This document shows positions 51,548 through 58,857 of a stretch of DNA of 64,000 nucleotides, one piece after another. Numbering within the stretch: position 1 is the stretch's first letter; each line of letters opens with the position of its first letter. Source of the stretch: Kribbella qitaiheensis (GTDB taxonomy: Bacteria > Actinomycetota > Actinomycetes > Propionibacteriales > Kribbellaceae); NCBI RefSeq assembly GCF_014217565.1, contig NZ_CP043661.1, forward strand, positions 2,728,001-2,792,000, in the 5' to 3' direction. The position numbers and the translations under genes are program-made. Below the pieces are notes generated by a model. That model searched no databases and was not told the origin of the DNA. It saw only the letters and a list, made by a program, of their open reading frames with translations.

Positions 51548-52933
51548 TCACCGGTCGAGAGTGCGTTCGCTCCGAGAGTGATCCCAGGGGTGCGCAGACA
51601 AGGCGCGGAAGCGCTTGTCCAGGTCCGCTATGCGTCCCCGGAGTGCCGCTAGACGGGCGTTGCGATCGACTACCGGCTGCAGGCTGATCGCATCGGCACC
51701 CGGGATCCCATTACTGATCGACCCCGCTGGGTCAGTCGTAGCGACCGCTGTCGAAGGCACCGTGTGACTGCCGGACAAGCCACCGATCTGAAGCCGCAGG
51801 AAGTCGTAGGGAACGTGTGCCTCGTTGACGAGATCTTGCACCTCACTGCGGATGGCCGGTACAACCTTCTCGACCAACTCGTGGTCGATGTTCCTCGCCG
51901 CGGCAAGGTCCAGCTCGACCTGGTCGACCAGTTCGTCGTGCCAGTCCAGATCCGCGTCGAGATCTCGCGAGAGTGCGTCCCGCTCCCGCGAGACCTTGCT
52001 GCCGTCCAGGGCCTTACCCAGGAAGGTCAGAGTCGGCATCAACAGCCCAGTCGTGAGTGCGAGCACTATCATCACGGCCGTGATCGCCGGCTGGGCATTG
52101 CCGAGAGCATCGAGGCCGCGCTCGATCAATGCAGCGGTGATCCCGCCCGCGATCCCGCCGGTCACCAACAGGTAGCCGAGACGCTGGCGCCGACTGGTCT
52201 CGGCAGAATGCTTCTGACCATCTGCCTGGGCCTCACGACAGTGATTGTGCGCACGAGCGGCGTGATCGACCAACCAGGTCTGGCCGAGGATGATGTACAC
52301 GACCAGGATCAGGGAGAAGGTCCACCCCATCCAGTCCTGCCAAGGAGACAGGATCGGCACATTGAGGTAGTAGGTGAGGAAGGCGAGGAACCCCATGGCC
52401 TCGGCCCACGGAGCCCACACCGAAATCACTCGCAACCAGCGCGGTGCCCGGTCGTGATGCCGATGGCCCATGGCACGTTCGGTCTCCACGCGGTCGGTCA
52501 GCTCGCTGACACGACTCACGGCAGACCGGCCGCCGTACACCTTGTTGGTCTCGGGCGTGCTCAGGTCTCCGGGCCGCTTCTCGATGGTGTCGATCGCGGT
52601 GGAGACGCCGATACACAATCCCTCGATGTCGTCGAGCGCTGGGTCGACATCCTCCTCCAGCCGCTCAGCGAGCAGTTCGCGCCCGTCTTGCACGAAGTCC
52701 GCACTGAGCTGGCAACCGACGACATCTTGCGGCTCCCACCGCTCGCGCGGAGTATCGCTTGCCAGATGGTTTCGCACTACATAGTCGTAATAGGTCAGCG
52801 CCAAGGTATAGACCTTCTTCGTACAGAGCCCCGCTCTGACCGCCTCGCGGCGGGTGTAGTGAGGCGGAGGACAACTCTGGTTTCGGCCGGTCTGGTCTCC
52901 ACTGTCTGGCAGCGAGGTCGCTGGAACGGTCAT
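51548..52933 (-). CDS. Four-helix membrane protein of unknown function, partner of the OmpA-domain protein
   Basis: 461 residues. The first 165 residues are cytoplasmic and helical (RELLAERLEEDVDPALDDIE). Four membrane helices follow at about 170-192, 203-223, 252-272 and 283-306, then a charged, coiled-coil-like tail (KVSRERDALSRDLDADLDWH) to the end. No known domain is recognised. It starts 13 bp after the OmpA-domain gene, so the two form an operon. The pairing of a several-helix membrane protein carrying a long cytosolic tail with a peptidoglycan-binding OmpA-type partner recalls MotA/MotB and ZorA/ZorB, but no sequence motif proves it. Confidence 0.6.
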   Translation of the reverse strand: MTVPATSLPDSGDQTGRNQSCPPPHYTRREAVRAGLCTKKVYTLALTYYDYVVRNHLASDTPRERWEPQDVVGCQLSADFVQDGRELLAERLEEDVDPALDDIEGLCIGVSTAIDTIEKRPGDLSTPETNKVYGGRSAVSRVSELTDRVETERAMGHRHHDRAPRWLRVISVWAPWAEAMGFLAFLTYYLNVPILSPWQDWMGWTFSLILVVYIILGQTWLVDHAARAHNHCREAQADGQKHSAETSRRQRLGYLLVTGGIAGGITAALIERGLDALGNAQPAITAVMIVLALTTGLLMPTLTFLGKALDGSKVSRERDALSRDLDADLDWHDELVDQVELDLAAARNIDHELVEKVVPAIRSEVQDLVNEAHVPYDFLRLQIGGLSGSHTVPSTAVATTDPAGSISNGIPGADAISLQPVVDRNARLAALRGRIADLDKRFRALSAHPWDHSRSERTLDR

Positions 52934-52946
52934 GGCCTTCTCCTAC

Positions 52947-54209
52947 TCAACTGGCACTCTTGAAGCGGACGACCACAGAGCGGTTCCTGGGGTCGCTGGG
53001 GTCCGGGAACGGCTGGTTCGCATTGCCGTAGCCCTTGACCGTCAACTGGTTACGGCTAACTCCCAGCTGTTCGAGAACGCCGGCGACGACCTGGGCTCGC
53101 TGCGTGCTGAGCGCGACGGCCACCGGGTTATTGGATTTCTTCGCCACCGACGAGGTGTGGCCCTCAACAGTGACTCTGGTGGTGGGGCGGATCTTCGCGA
53201 CGCAGGGCTTCAGCGCCGCCAGGGTCGCCTGGCGGTTGAGCAGAACCGCCTTGTCCGCCTCGAAGTACGTGCCCGCGCTGAGGGTGCAGGTCTTCTCCCC
53301 AGGGGCCGAGCTCCGCACCGGCACCGGCGTACCGATCGGGGGCGGGACCGGTACGACGGGCGCCACCTTGGTCGACTGCGACGGCAGACCGTCCGGATAC
53401 TCGAAGTGGACGCTCGCTGCCCCGGCCGCCCGGAGCAACGTGTCCCAGACGGCCTCGCGATAGACCATTTGCGGCCGCCGCAGTGCCTGCTGTTGCCCGC
53501 TCGAAGGCGTGATCACGAATGTCACCGCCGCTCGCGGCATGGAAGGGAGTTCCCCGGCCGATCGCAGATCGTCGGCCAACATCTTCGGTGACACATCGAA
53601 GGCAAGCTTCCGGAAGTCCACCGGGTTCGAAGTGTCCAGACCCGACGAGTAGATGAACACGGGCTTGGAGGTGTCAACCTGGATCCTCGAGAGTCCGTTG
53701 AAGAGCGTCTGCCCGGCGTACTTCGAGCTCGACCCGTTCAAGGTGGCCTGAATCCTCCCGATGGTCCGCTCGATCGCATCATCGGCGCGCTGACGCACCT
53801 TCAGCGGTTCCCCGTCCGCCTTGTCATCGAGCCTCGGCGTCATGTCGACCAAGCTGGACGTCACCGCCCCGTCCCCATCGATCCGAACCAGCTTCACCGA
53901 CTGATGAGCCAACCCGGCCACCTTCAACATCACCTCAAGCGATCCGCCGATCTCGACGCCTCCCTCGTTCGCCGTCTGCGCGGTGTAGAAAACCGTCCCA
54001 CCGAGCCCGGACTCCGGCTGCAGCCGATGCTTCACCAACCAAACGGCAGCCGAGGCCGCCGCCAGGGCAAGCACTACGGCGACAACCACGCCGGCCACCC
54101 AGATCCGCTGCGTGCCGCTCCTCCTGCGGCGGCGAAGCGATCCGCGCCGACCGACGCCCAAGCGCCTCCGCCGAATCACTCGGCGCCGCGGCCGGCGCCC
54201 CCGGCTCAT
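52947..54209 (-). CDS. Membrane-anchored protein with vWA-like region and OmpA peptidoglycan-binding domain
   Basis: ATG 54209 behind GGGAGGTGGG; 420 residues. A very Arg-rich cytoplasmic tail (RRPRRRVIRRRR) precedes one membrane helix (37-58, VAGVVVAVVLALAAASAAVW). The extracytoplasmic middle has VKLVRIDGDGAVTSSLVDM and KPVFIYSSGLDTSNPVDFRK, which looks like a vWA-type Rossmann fold. The C-terminal OmpA domain (about 300-415) has TLSAGTYFEADKAVLLNRQA, VTVEGHTSSVAKK and LSTQRAQVVAGVLEQLGV, where the Asp/Arg that grip diaminopimelate would lie. It probably anchors the partner complex to the cell wall. Confidence 0.75.
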   Translation of the reverse strand: MSRGRRPRRRVIRRRRLGVGRRGSLRRRRRSGTQRIWVAGVVVAVVLALAAASAAVWLVKHRLQPESGLGGTVFYTAQTANEGGVEIGGSLEVMLKVAGLAHQSVKLVRIDGDGAVTSSLVDMTPRLDDKADGEPLKVRQRADDAIERTIGRIQATLNGSSSKYAGQTLFNGLSRIQVDTSKPVFIYSSGLDTSNPVDFRKLAFDVSPKMLADDLRSAGELPSMPRAAVTFVITPSSGQQQALRRPQMVYREAVWDTLLRAAGAASVHFEYPDGLPSQSTKVAPVVPVPPPIGTPVPVRSSAPGEKTCTLSAGTYFEADKAVLLNRQATLAALKPCVAKIRPTTRVTVEGHTSSVAKKSNNPVAVALSTQRAQVVAGVLEQLGVSRNQLTVKGYGNANQPFPDPSDPRNRSVVVRFKSAS

Positions 54210-54389
54210 GAGGTCCCACCTCCCCCGGACAGCACGGCGGGAGACAGCAAGTGAACGAGACAGCGGCCGAATCCTGAGTAACGGGATGGGCACGCTGTGT
54301 TGCGAGCAGCACGCGATCGGCTACGCTTCTGAGTCATCATCGGATCGACCCTTCACTTGACCTAAGTCGGGGGGCTAGTTCGGTGATGT

Positions 54390-54419
54390 GAGGCGGTCCG
54401 GTTGCACCCGGGCCGCCTC
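54390..54419 (+). terminator. Orphan hairpin terminator in the divergent intergenic region
   Basis: 12-bp stem GAGGCGGTCCGG / CCGGGCCGCCTC (one G-U), 6-base loop, then TTT. It points to the right, but no gene ends upstream of it on this strand; a short transcript or leader is implied. Confidence 0.6.
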
Positions 54420-54475
54420 TTTACGTCATGTCACCCAATCTCAGAGTAAGCGGGTGTGCAGCCTTGGTCAACACG

Positions 54476-54545
54476 TGTGCGCACATGCTTGCACAGTCCG
54501 CACAGTTAAGCGCATGATTGAACTATGAGCGCACGAATTTGCACG
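54476..54545. repeat. Helically phased GCAC repeats
   Basis: GCAC begins at 54481, 54491, 54500, 54531 and 54541, i.e. about 10 bp apart within two groups. The first lies inside the palindrome TGTGCGCACA (54476-54485). Another GCAC at 54621 overlaps the promoter -35. It looks like a regulator-binding array. Confidence 0.5.
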
Positions 54546-54619
54546 CATGGCCATCAGTTGTCGGTGAGACTCTCGGACACGGCTGCGTTGCGTCTTGACA
54601 AATCTGCCGTGTGGCGTCT

Positions 54620-54648
54620 TGCACACACCCAAATCAGTCCCCTAGGGT
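54620..54648 (+). promoter_or_regulatory. Promoter of the XRE/Nudix-like operon
   Basis: TTGCAC (54620-54625), a 17-bp spacer and TAGGGT (54643-54648) resemble a housekeeping-sigma promoter, giving a leader of about 40 bases before GTG 54695. Confidence 0.5.
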
Positions 54649-54694
54649 CAGCTCAGCGGCGCGAAAGTCAAGCAATACGGGGAGGGGAGGCAGC

Positions 54695-56296
54695 GTGACA
54701 GCCGCAATCGGCGAAGCTGGTGAGCGGGGCAGTGAGCCGACCAGCACAAGAGTGCACATCGCCGCACTGATTCGCGAAGCTCGTGTCGCGAGCGGAATGA
54801 GCCAGGCGCGTCTCGGCGATCGCGTCAGCGTGAGCAGATACGTCATCAACCGACTAGAGGGCGGGGCCCAGGACCTGACCCTTGAACTCGCGCCAAGGCT
54901 CGGCGAGGTGCTGAACCTTCCCGAGTTGGAGGAACTCACGCGAGGCCAGTTCCAGTCGTCAACCCGGGTGCGGTACGCAACCACTCGAGATGCGCGTCTC
55001 CGCGAACTCGTCAGCGCGCCCGGACTCGACAAATTGGTCATCGTCGCCGCCGACGAGTTCGACATCCTCGGGCTCCTCGAGAAGGCGCTCATCGATCTGC
55101 CTCCCACCGTCACCATCGTTTTTCCAACTCACGCGCGGCAGCAGCAGCTCCGCGGCCCCGCCGACCCCAAAGCAACGACTTGGGCTGTTCAGAACCAGAT
55201 CACGCGGATCTTCGAGGCCTTGGCATCGGGCGGCAGGCTTCGCCCGGACGAAGGCCCGATCGGATCTGAGATCAAGCTCTACGAGTCAGACCATGTGCGG
55301 CAGTCCTTTGTGGTCGTCGCCACTGCAGAGGGCGGCACCCAATGTGCCGCCTGGCCGATCATGCCCAATGTCCGGCCGGAGTCCACGGAGTCGATCCCTG
55401 TCACCGTGTCGAGCGATACGTCCTTCATCCAAGTGATCGACGACCATGTGTCCGAACTGCAGTCCGGCAAGGAGCCACTGACCCATCTGAAGGCCGTGGT
55501 CGTTGTCGGCCAGGACCGCCAGAAGACAGGCGACACTCCAACTGCACTACATCGGCTGTCCAGCTATTTCCACCTAGGAGTCGACGACGAGCGGGCCGCC
55601 GCCAGGAGCGGTCAGAAGAGTCGCTTCGGCTTCGGCGTGTCGCTCGTCCTCATTCACGGCTACGCGTCGCAGAGTGGTCGCCCGCTAGCGCGGAGGATTC
55701 TTCTGCCTCGGGATCCGAAGTCCGGCTCGTACCAGCTTTTCAGTACTCACATCTCGGATGAGGATCTGGAAGGAACGGGCGAACAAGGCCCGCGATCGAC
55801 GTCGACCGCCGGGGCAGCACAACGCAAGTTCATCACCAGCGACAAAAGGGCGATCGTCACCCCGGAAGCCTTTATCCGCGCTGCAAGACACGGTCTTCTG
55901 GATGAGTTCGGCGCGGACGTACCCGTCGAAGCATTCCAGCCGGTCGAACTACCGGAATCGCTGTGGATTGTTGAGAAGGGTCAGAACGACGACCGGCTGA
56001 TGCCGGTCTTACCCCGCCTATTCCACCTCGACCTGTCACCTCAGGCCCACGAGGAGGAAATCGCCAGGCGTCGGCGCGAAAATAGCGCGCCGGGGAGCAT
56101 CGGAGGGGACCAGGAAGGACCGCCGTGGGTCGGCATACTCGAGACCAACCTCGAGGCTGCCGGCAGCCTCGCCTTCGGCCAGCAGGATCTCCGGAATCCG
56201 ACCGTCAGGCTCAACAATTTTCTAAGAACGGCACGGACCCAGACTGAGGACTGGTTTTTCTCTGTCCTCAACGACCTAGAAATTGAGAAGGATTGA
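54695..56296 (+). CDS. XRE-family regulator with long C-terminal Nudix-like region
   Basis: GTG 54695 is chosen for the GGGGAGG just upstream; 533 residues. Residues about 20-75 are an XRE helix-turn-helix (GMSQARLGDRVSVSRYVINR). A middle alpha/beta domain (LDKLVIVAADEFDILGLLEK) follows. About 300-480 then looks like a degenerate Nudix fold: SRFGFGVSLVLIHGYASQSG, then AFIRAARHGLLDEFGADV at the place of the Nudix box, with most catalytic Glu missing. It could bind a nucleotide or ADP-ribose-like ligand and control its own operon and the divergent membrane pair. Overlaps the next gene (TGATG). Confidence 0.6.
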   Translation: MTAAIGEAGERGSEPTSTRVHIAALIREARVASGMSQARLGDRVSVSRYVINRLEGGAQDLTLELAPRLGEVLNLPELEELTRGQFQSSTRVRYATTRDARLRELVSAPGLDKLVIVAADEFDILGLLEKALIDLPPTVTIVFPTHARQQQLRGPADPKATTWAVQNQITRIFEALASGGRLRPDEGPIGSEIKLYESDHVRQSFVVVATAEGGTQCAAWPIMPNVRPESTESIPVTVSSDTSFIQVIDDHVSELQSGKEPLTHLKAVVVVGQDRQKTGDTPTALHRLSSYFHLGVDDERAAARSGQKSRFGFGVSLVLIHGYASQSGRPLARRILLPRDPKSGSYQLFSTHISDEDLEGTGEQGPRSTSTAGAAQRKFITSDKRAIVTPEAFIRAARHGLLDEFGADVPVEAFQPVELPESLWIVEKGQNDDRLMPVLPRLFHLDLSPQAHEEEIARRRRENSAPGSIGGDQEGPPWVGILETNLEAAGSLAFGQQDLRNPTVRLNNFLRTARTQTEDWFFSVLNDLEIEKD

Positions 56297-56961
56297 TGAA
56301 CACGACTGGTGTTGAGTACGACCTCAAGCGCCTTCCCCGCCAATGGCTGGACGACTTGAAGCTCATTCCTGGCTTTGCGGAGCCACTGAGCGCGTTTGAA
56401 CCGGTGCTCGCACTGACGATCACTCGCGAAGCGGACGGAGTACGGCAGGTTCTAGCCTGCGTACGCGACGCCGCCGAGAATCGCACCCATCCTGGGGTAC
56501 TCAGCTCGCCAACAGTGCGCCTGCGTGGCGTTACTGACATTTCAGACCTCGTAGCCGGCTCGATGACCGGCGAACTGCCTTCGTGGTTGACAGCCCATAT
56601 TCATCGATTGGTCGACGAAAAATTGTCAGCGGCAAGTGAGTTCAAGGACTCTTTCGTGCCTGACTTTGTGCAGGTTTGGCAGGCGCACAGTGTTATCGGA
56701 ATTACTAACGGACAGCCGGTGACGGAAGCGTTGACGATGATCAATGTCCATCTCACCGTGCCGGGAGATGGGCAGCCTTTCCCGGAGCAAACGACGTCGT
56801 ATTCGTGGATCGGCTTTGTACCGGAAACCCATCACGCCAAGGTGGTCGAGAGTCGGGACGCGTCGATTCTCGATATTTCGTTCGATGGCGAGATGCCGCT
56901 GGTCTACGGCCTCTGCACACATAGCACGGCAGAGATGCTGGAGGCAACCTCCAAGATCTGA
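56296..56961 (+). CDS. Nudix-like protein of unknown function, coupled to the XRE gene
   Basis: ATG 56296 overlaps the preceding stop; 221 residues. LALTITREADGVRQVLACVR then NRTHPGVLSSPTVRLRGV resembles the first strands of Nudix proteins, and LTAHIHRLVDEKLSAASEF occupies the helix position. The GX5EX7REUXEEXGU box is not present, so catalysis is doubtful. No signal or membrane helix. It probably works with the upstream regulator, for example as a co-sensor. A strong terminator follows. Confidence 0.5.
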   Translation: MNTTGVEYDLKRLPRQWLDDLKLIPGFAEPLSAFEPVLALTITREADGVRQVLACVRDAAENRTHPGVLSSPTVRLRGVTDISDLVAGSMTGELPSWLTAHIHRLVDEKLSAASEFKDSFVPDFVQVWQAHSVIGITNGQPVTEALTMINVHLTVPGDGQPFPEQTTSYSWIGFVPETHHAKVVESRDASILDISFDGEMPLVYGLCTHSTAEMLEATSKI

Positions 56962-56997
56962 GGAGCGTAACGCAGTACCGTGCGTGCCTCCTGAAGC

Positions 56998-57042
56998 AAC
57001 GGCCGCCGGCCCGGAGTGAACAACTCCAGGCCGGCGGCCGTT
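56998..57042. terminator. Bidirectional hairpin terminator
   Basis: Perfect 14-bp stem AACGGCCGCCGGCC / GGCCGGCGGCCGTT with a 17-base loop, between the convergent Nudix-like and mazG genes; also a likely right edge of the inserted segment. Confidence 0.85.
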
Positions 57043-57067
57043 TCCAGTCAACTCTCAGTCTTTGCTT

Positions 57068-58153
57068 TCAATGATCCGAATCTCGTCCGCCAGGCGGCGG
57101 GTAGCGTCGCGGAGGGGCCTGCTCGGCGTCTACGCCTGCGGCCTGGGTACGCCGCACCAGGGCTAGCAGTTCTGCCCCGAAGCGCTCGTGATCGTCTGTC
57201 AGGGCCTGTAGGGCGCCACTCTCCGCCTCCTGCGGCAGTATCTTGGCTGACCGGGAGAGCACCTTGTCCGCCAACGCGAGGGCAGGCAAGGCCAGCGGAA
57301 TACCCTCCAGGACCGAACTGCGTTGCTTCTCCGCGGCTTTGATGGTCTCCCAGTTGGCCTCGACCGTCGCGAGGTCAGCGGAAGTGTCATCGCCGAAGAC
57401 GTGGGGGTGGCGGCGGATCAGTTTTTCTACGATGCCGGCGGAGACGTCGTCGATGGAGAAGCCTTCGTCGCCTGAGTCTTCGGCGACTCGGGAGTGGAAG
57501 ACGACCTGGAGGAGGAGGTCGCCGAGTTCTTCGCGGAGGTGGTCGCGGTCGCCCGAGTCGATTGCTTCGAGGGTTTCGTAGGTTTCCTCGAGGAGGTACT
57601 TCGCCAGGGTCTCGTGGGTTTGTTCCTGGTCCCAGGGGCAGTTGCGGCGGAGGCGGTCCATGACGCGGACGAGGTCGATCAAGCGGGCGCCCGGTACGTC
57701 GTACGAGCCGTGCAGGATCTCCACCTCGTACTCCGGGCGTGGGCCCGTCTCGGCGGCGCCGTGCAGTGCGTCCGCGATCAGGCGGAGGAGCCCCGGTTCG
57801 CCGTCGTCGCCGACCAGCCAGGCCACGTCTGCACCGGAAGCAGCCGCGGCCGTCAGCCGGGTCCAGTGGTCGACAGCATCTCCGTCGACCAGCTCGACGG
57901 CATACCCAGAGCCCACCAACGCCTGCACATCAGGCCGCTCAGCCAGCACCCGAGTCGCCCCGCCATCAGCCGAGGAGCCATCCGCGCCCCCGTCGCCAAC
58001 CGGCGTACCGGGAGGGACCGCCTCGCCGCCTGTTGGCCTTCCGGAGGCGGCGAGGATGGGGCCGGCGTCGTCGAAGGCTTGCCAGGCGGTGCGGGTGAGC
58101 AGACCTGGCGCCACTCGCGGGCTGGTGAGTACGACCTTGATCGAACCGTTCAC
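57068..58153 (-). CDS. mazG: Nucleoside triphosphate pyrophosphohydrolase MazG
   Basis: 361 residues. The N-terminal 150 residues form a variable domain typical of actinobacterial MazG (SIKVVLTSPRVAPGL). The MazG core has RLRRNCPWDQEQTHETLAKY, the metal-binding EExxE in LLEETYETLEA and EELGDLLLQVVFHSRVA, then RRHPHVFGDD. The enzyme hydrolyses damaged or surplus NTPs to NMP and PPi. It is the last gene of the rplY-pth-mfd-surA-mazG run, 10 bp after the SurA-like gene. Confidence 0.9.
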   Translation of the reverse strand: MNGSIKVVLTSPRVAPGLLTRTAWQAFDDAGPILAASGRPTGGEAVPPGTPVGDGGADGSSADGGATRVLAERPDVQALVGSGYAVELVDGDAVDHWTRLTAAAASGADVAWLVGDDGEPGLLRLIADALHGAAETGPRPEYEVEILHGSYDVPGARLIDLVRVMDRLRRNCPWDQEQTHETLAKYLLEETYETLEAIDSGDRDHLREELGDLLLQVVFHSRVAEDSGDEGFSIDDVSAGIVEKLIRRHPHVFGDDTSADLATVEANWETIKAAEKQRSSVLEGIPLALPALALADKVLSRSAKILPQEAESGALQALTDDHERFGAELLALVRRTQAAGVDAEQAPPRRYPPPGGRDSDH

Positions 58154-58163
58154 GGGAAAGCGA

Positions 58164-58832
58164 TCAGCCCTGCGGTTGCGGCTGGCTCGGTTGCGGCTGG
58201 TTCGGGTCCTGCGGCTGCTGGTTGGGATCCTGCTGCTGCGGGTCGGCCGGCTTGTTGCCGGCCTCGGTCTGCTTGGACAGCGTCGAGAGCGAGCCGGAGA
58301 CCTTGCCGTCGATCGTGCCGTCGGTCCACTTGCCGAACCGCGGCGCGATGTCCACGGTGATGTTCTTCGCCGCGTCCTTGACGATGCCCTGGCCGGCCTG
58401 CTGGGCCTGCTGGACGTTCGGGTCCTTGACGCCGGTGCCGCCGCCGAGCTTGATCGTGCCGATCACGGCCTCGGCGACGTCGTGCAGGAAGGTGTTCGCG
58501 ACCGGGTCCTTGGCGAACCGGTCGTACGTCGTCTGGTCCGGCACGACCGCCTTCATCGCCTCGGCGACCTCGGCGTCGGTGACCGCGATCGACCGCTGCT
58601 CCGTGATCTGCTCGACCAGCGCGCTGTTCACCAGTTCACCGAGCGCCAGGCCGGTGGTGAACGGCTGCGCGAGTGCCTTGCTCACCGAGCGGGAGGTCTC
58701 GTCGACGTCGGTCACCGAGATCTCGGTCTTGCCCACCTTGGCCGCCGCGCCCGGGTGGGTACCCGCGGCACAACCGCCCAGCAGCACGACCGAGGCCAGT
58801 GCGCCCGTCACCTTGACGAGGTTTCTGCTCAA
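58164..58832 (-). CDS. SurA N-terminal domain lipoprotein
   Basis: TTG 58832 is supported by GGAGGAGAG; 222 residues. The signal peptide ends in the lipobox LLGGC. The body VGKTEISVTDVDETSRSVSK is the SurA-type chaperone N-terminal helix set, without the PPIase domains. The tail is Gln/Pro/Asp-rich low complexity. It probably assists folding of exported proteins at the membrane surface. Located between mfd and mazG, as in many actinobacteria (compare the lipoprotein gene lpqU in mycobacteria). Confidence 0.8.
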   Translation of the reverse strand: MSRNLVKVTGALASVVLLGGCAAGTHPGAAAKVGKTEISVTDVDETSRSVSKALAQPFTTGLALGELVNSALVEQITEQRSIAVTDAEVAEAMKAVVPDQTTYDRFAKDPVANTFLHDVAEAVIGTIKLGGGTGVKDPNVQQAQQAGQGIVKDAAKNITVDIAPRFGKWTDGTIDGKVSGSLSTLSKQTEAGNKPADPQQQDPNQQPQDPNQPQPSQPQPQG

Positions 58833-58857
58833 CGGACTCTCCTCCAGCTGGAACTCA

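Noticed and set aside
54112..54360. Small plus-strand peptide before the orphan terminator
   Set aside because: Mostly antisense to the Arg-rich OmpA-protein start; the remaining 24 codons lack a convincing ribosome site.
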